33,735 nucleotides of DNA, taken from NCBI GenBank assembly GCA_028704415.1, contig JAQWFM010000025.1, positions 1-33,735 on the forward strand, read 5' to 3'. Below, piece by piece: positions 33,075 to 33,735 of this stretch; within the stretch, counting starts at the first letter, position 1; the number at the start of each line of letters is the position of its first letter. The notes below the pieces were generated by a model, which was not told where the DNA came from, made no database searches, and was given only the letters and a program-made list of their open reading frames with translations. Origin of the DNA: Oscillospiraceae bacterium. GTDB taxonomy: Bacteria; Bacillota; Clostridia; Saccharofermentanales; Fastidiosipilaceae. Made by a program: the position numbers and the translations under genes.

Positions 33075-33735
33075 ATGGGTAAATTCGTGTATCTGTTCTC
33101 TGAAGGCAATGCCGGGATGCGCAATCTGTTGGGCGGCAAAGGCGCCAATCTGGCGGAAATGACCCGCCTGGGCCTGCCCGTTCCCCGGGGTTTCACCATT
33201 ACAACTGAGGCCTGTACCCGCTATTATGAGGATGGTCAGCAGGTCAACCCGGCTATAGCGGCAGAAATATTGGCCGCTTTACAGCAGATCGAGACCCAGG
33301 TGGGCAAAAAGCTGGGGGATCCGGTCGATCCCTTTTTGGTTTCAGTCCGTTCCGGCGCCCGCGCTTCGATGCCGGGGATGATGGATACCATTTTGAATCT
33401 GGGGCTGAATGACGCTACCGCTGAAGGCCTGGGCCGGCTGACTCAAAATCCGCGCTTTGCCCTGGATAGTTACCGCCGCTTTATCATGATGTTTGGCGAT
33501 GTGGTCAAGGGCGTGGACAAGAAACGCTTTGAAGCAGAGCTGGAACAGGTCAAACAGCAGCGGCAGGCGGCGCAGGATACGGATCTGGATGCCGAGGCTA
33601 TGGCGGAGGTGGTCGCGCGGTTTAAACAGCTTTATCGCAGCGCGCTGGGGCAAGACTTCCCGCAGGACCCGCAAACCCAGCTGCTGGAGGCCATTCAGGC
33701 AGTCTTCCGCTCCTGGAACAACGAGCGGGCGATCT
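33075..33735 (+). CDS. ppdK: Pyruvate, phosphate dikinase (5' part, cut by window end)
   Basis: PPDK interconverts pyruvate, ATP and phosphate with phosphoenolpyruvate, AMP and pyrophosphate, and in many clostridia it takes the place of or supplements pyruvate kinase. About 220 of the usual 870-890 residues are inside the window, all from the N-terminal ATP-grasp domain. Clear motifs are YLFSEGNAGMRNLLGGKGANLAEM near the start, LPVPRGFTITTEAC, and SVRSGARASMPGMMDTILNL at about residues 90-109. The ATG follows AAAGGA at a good distance. About 200 bases separate it from the glyS terminator, with no promoter I would stand by. No frameshift is seen in the visible part. Confidence 0.95.
   Translation, partial: MGKFVYLFSEGNAGMRNLLGGKGANLAEMTRLGLPVPRGFTITTEACTRYYEDGQQVNPAIAAEILAALQQIETQVGKKLGDPVDPFLVSVRSGARASMPGMMDTILNLGLNDATAEGLGRLTQNPRFALDSYRRFIMMFGDVVKGVDKKRFEAELEQVKQQRQAAQDTDLDAEAMAEVVARFKQLYRSALGQDFPQDPQTQLLEAIQAVFRSWNNERAI

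Overview
The window is about 33.7 kb of GC-rich bacterial chromosome (my estimate is the upper fifties percent GC) packed with conserved core genes. Gene content and order point to Bacillota, class Clostridia. The signs are the tmk-darA-holB-ricT-trmN-rsmI cluster (the B. subtilis yaaO-yabC region), yicC-remA-gmk-rpoZ, a glycyl-tRNA synthetase of the dimeric type, a type III glutamine synthetase, a small 2[4Fe-4S] ferredoxin and pyruvate phosphate dikinase. The last three suit an anaerobic fermenter. I cannot name a genus. I see no mobile element, phage gene, CRISPR array or transferred island.

Layout. (1) 1-1576: the 5' part of a tRNA-Ser(UGA) on the minus strand with a good promoter, a DUF1361 membrane protein, and a minus-strand BCP-type peroxiredoxin. 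(2) 2067-10710: an ammonium-assimilation block, glnN (GSIII) followed by gltB and gltD (glutamate synthase). A structured, terminator-bearing leader lies ahead of gltB and a strong terminator follows gltD. (3) 10834-18959: a basic low-complexity protein of unknown role, an Orn/Lys/Arg decarboxylase-family PLP enzyme, thymidylate kinase, the c-di-AMP receptor DarA, DNA polymerase III delta', the Fe-S protein RicT, a ferredoxin with its own promoter and terminator, TrmN and RsmI. (4) 19150-22452: a large YfhO-family membrane protein. (5) 22609-25536: rplM-rpsI, then tsaE-tsaB-rimI (tRNA t6A synthesis and N-acetylation). (6) 25787-28784: an HPr-like protein with an altered active-site loop, uvrC and a metallophosphoesterase. 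(7) 28902-32868: yicC-remA-gmk-rpoZ-glyS, with an omega subunit carrying an unusually long acidic tail. (8) 33075-end: the 5' third or less of ppdK.

How the genes work together. GSIII and GltBD form the GS-GOGAT cycle. The tmk-to-rsmI set joins dTTP supply, replication, c-di-AMP sensing and RNA modification. yicC-remA-gmk-rpoZ-glyS joins RNA turnover, biofilm/osmotic regulation, GTP supply, transcription and glycine charging. Many junctions overlap by 4 to 26 bases, so translational coupling is likely.

Most of the window is ordinary housekeeping. The unusual features are the acidic-tailed omega subunit, the basic disordered protein before the decarboxylase, the HPr-like protein with its degenerate phosphorylation loop, the palindrome over the ferredoxin promoter, the gltB leader, and a repeated habit of adding low-complexity segments to otherwise standard proteins.
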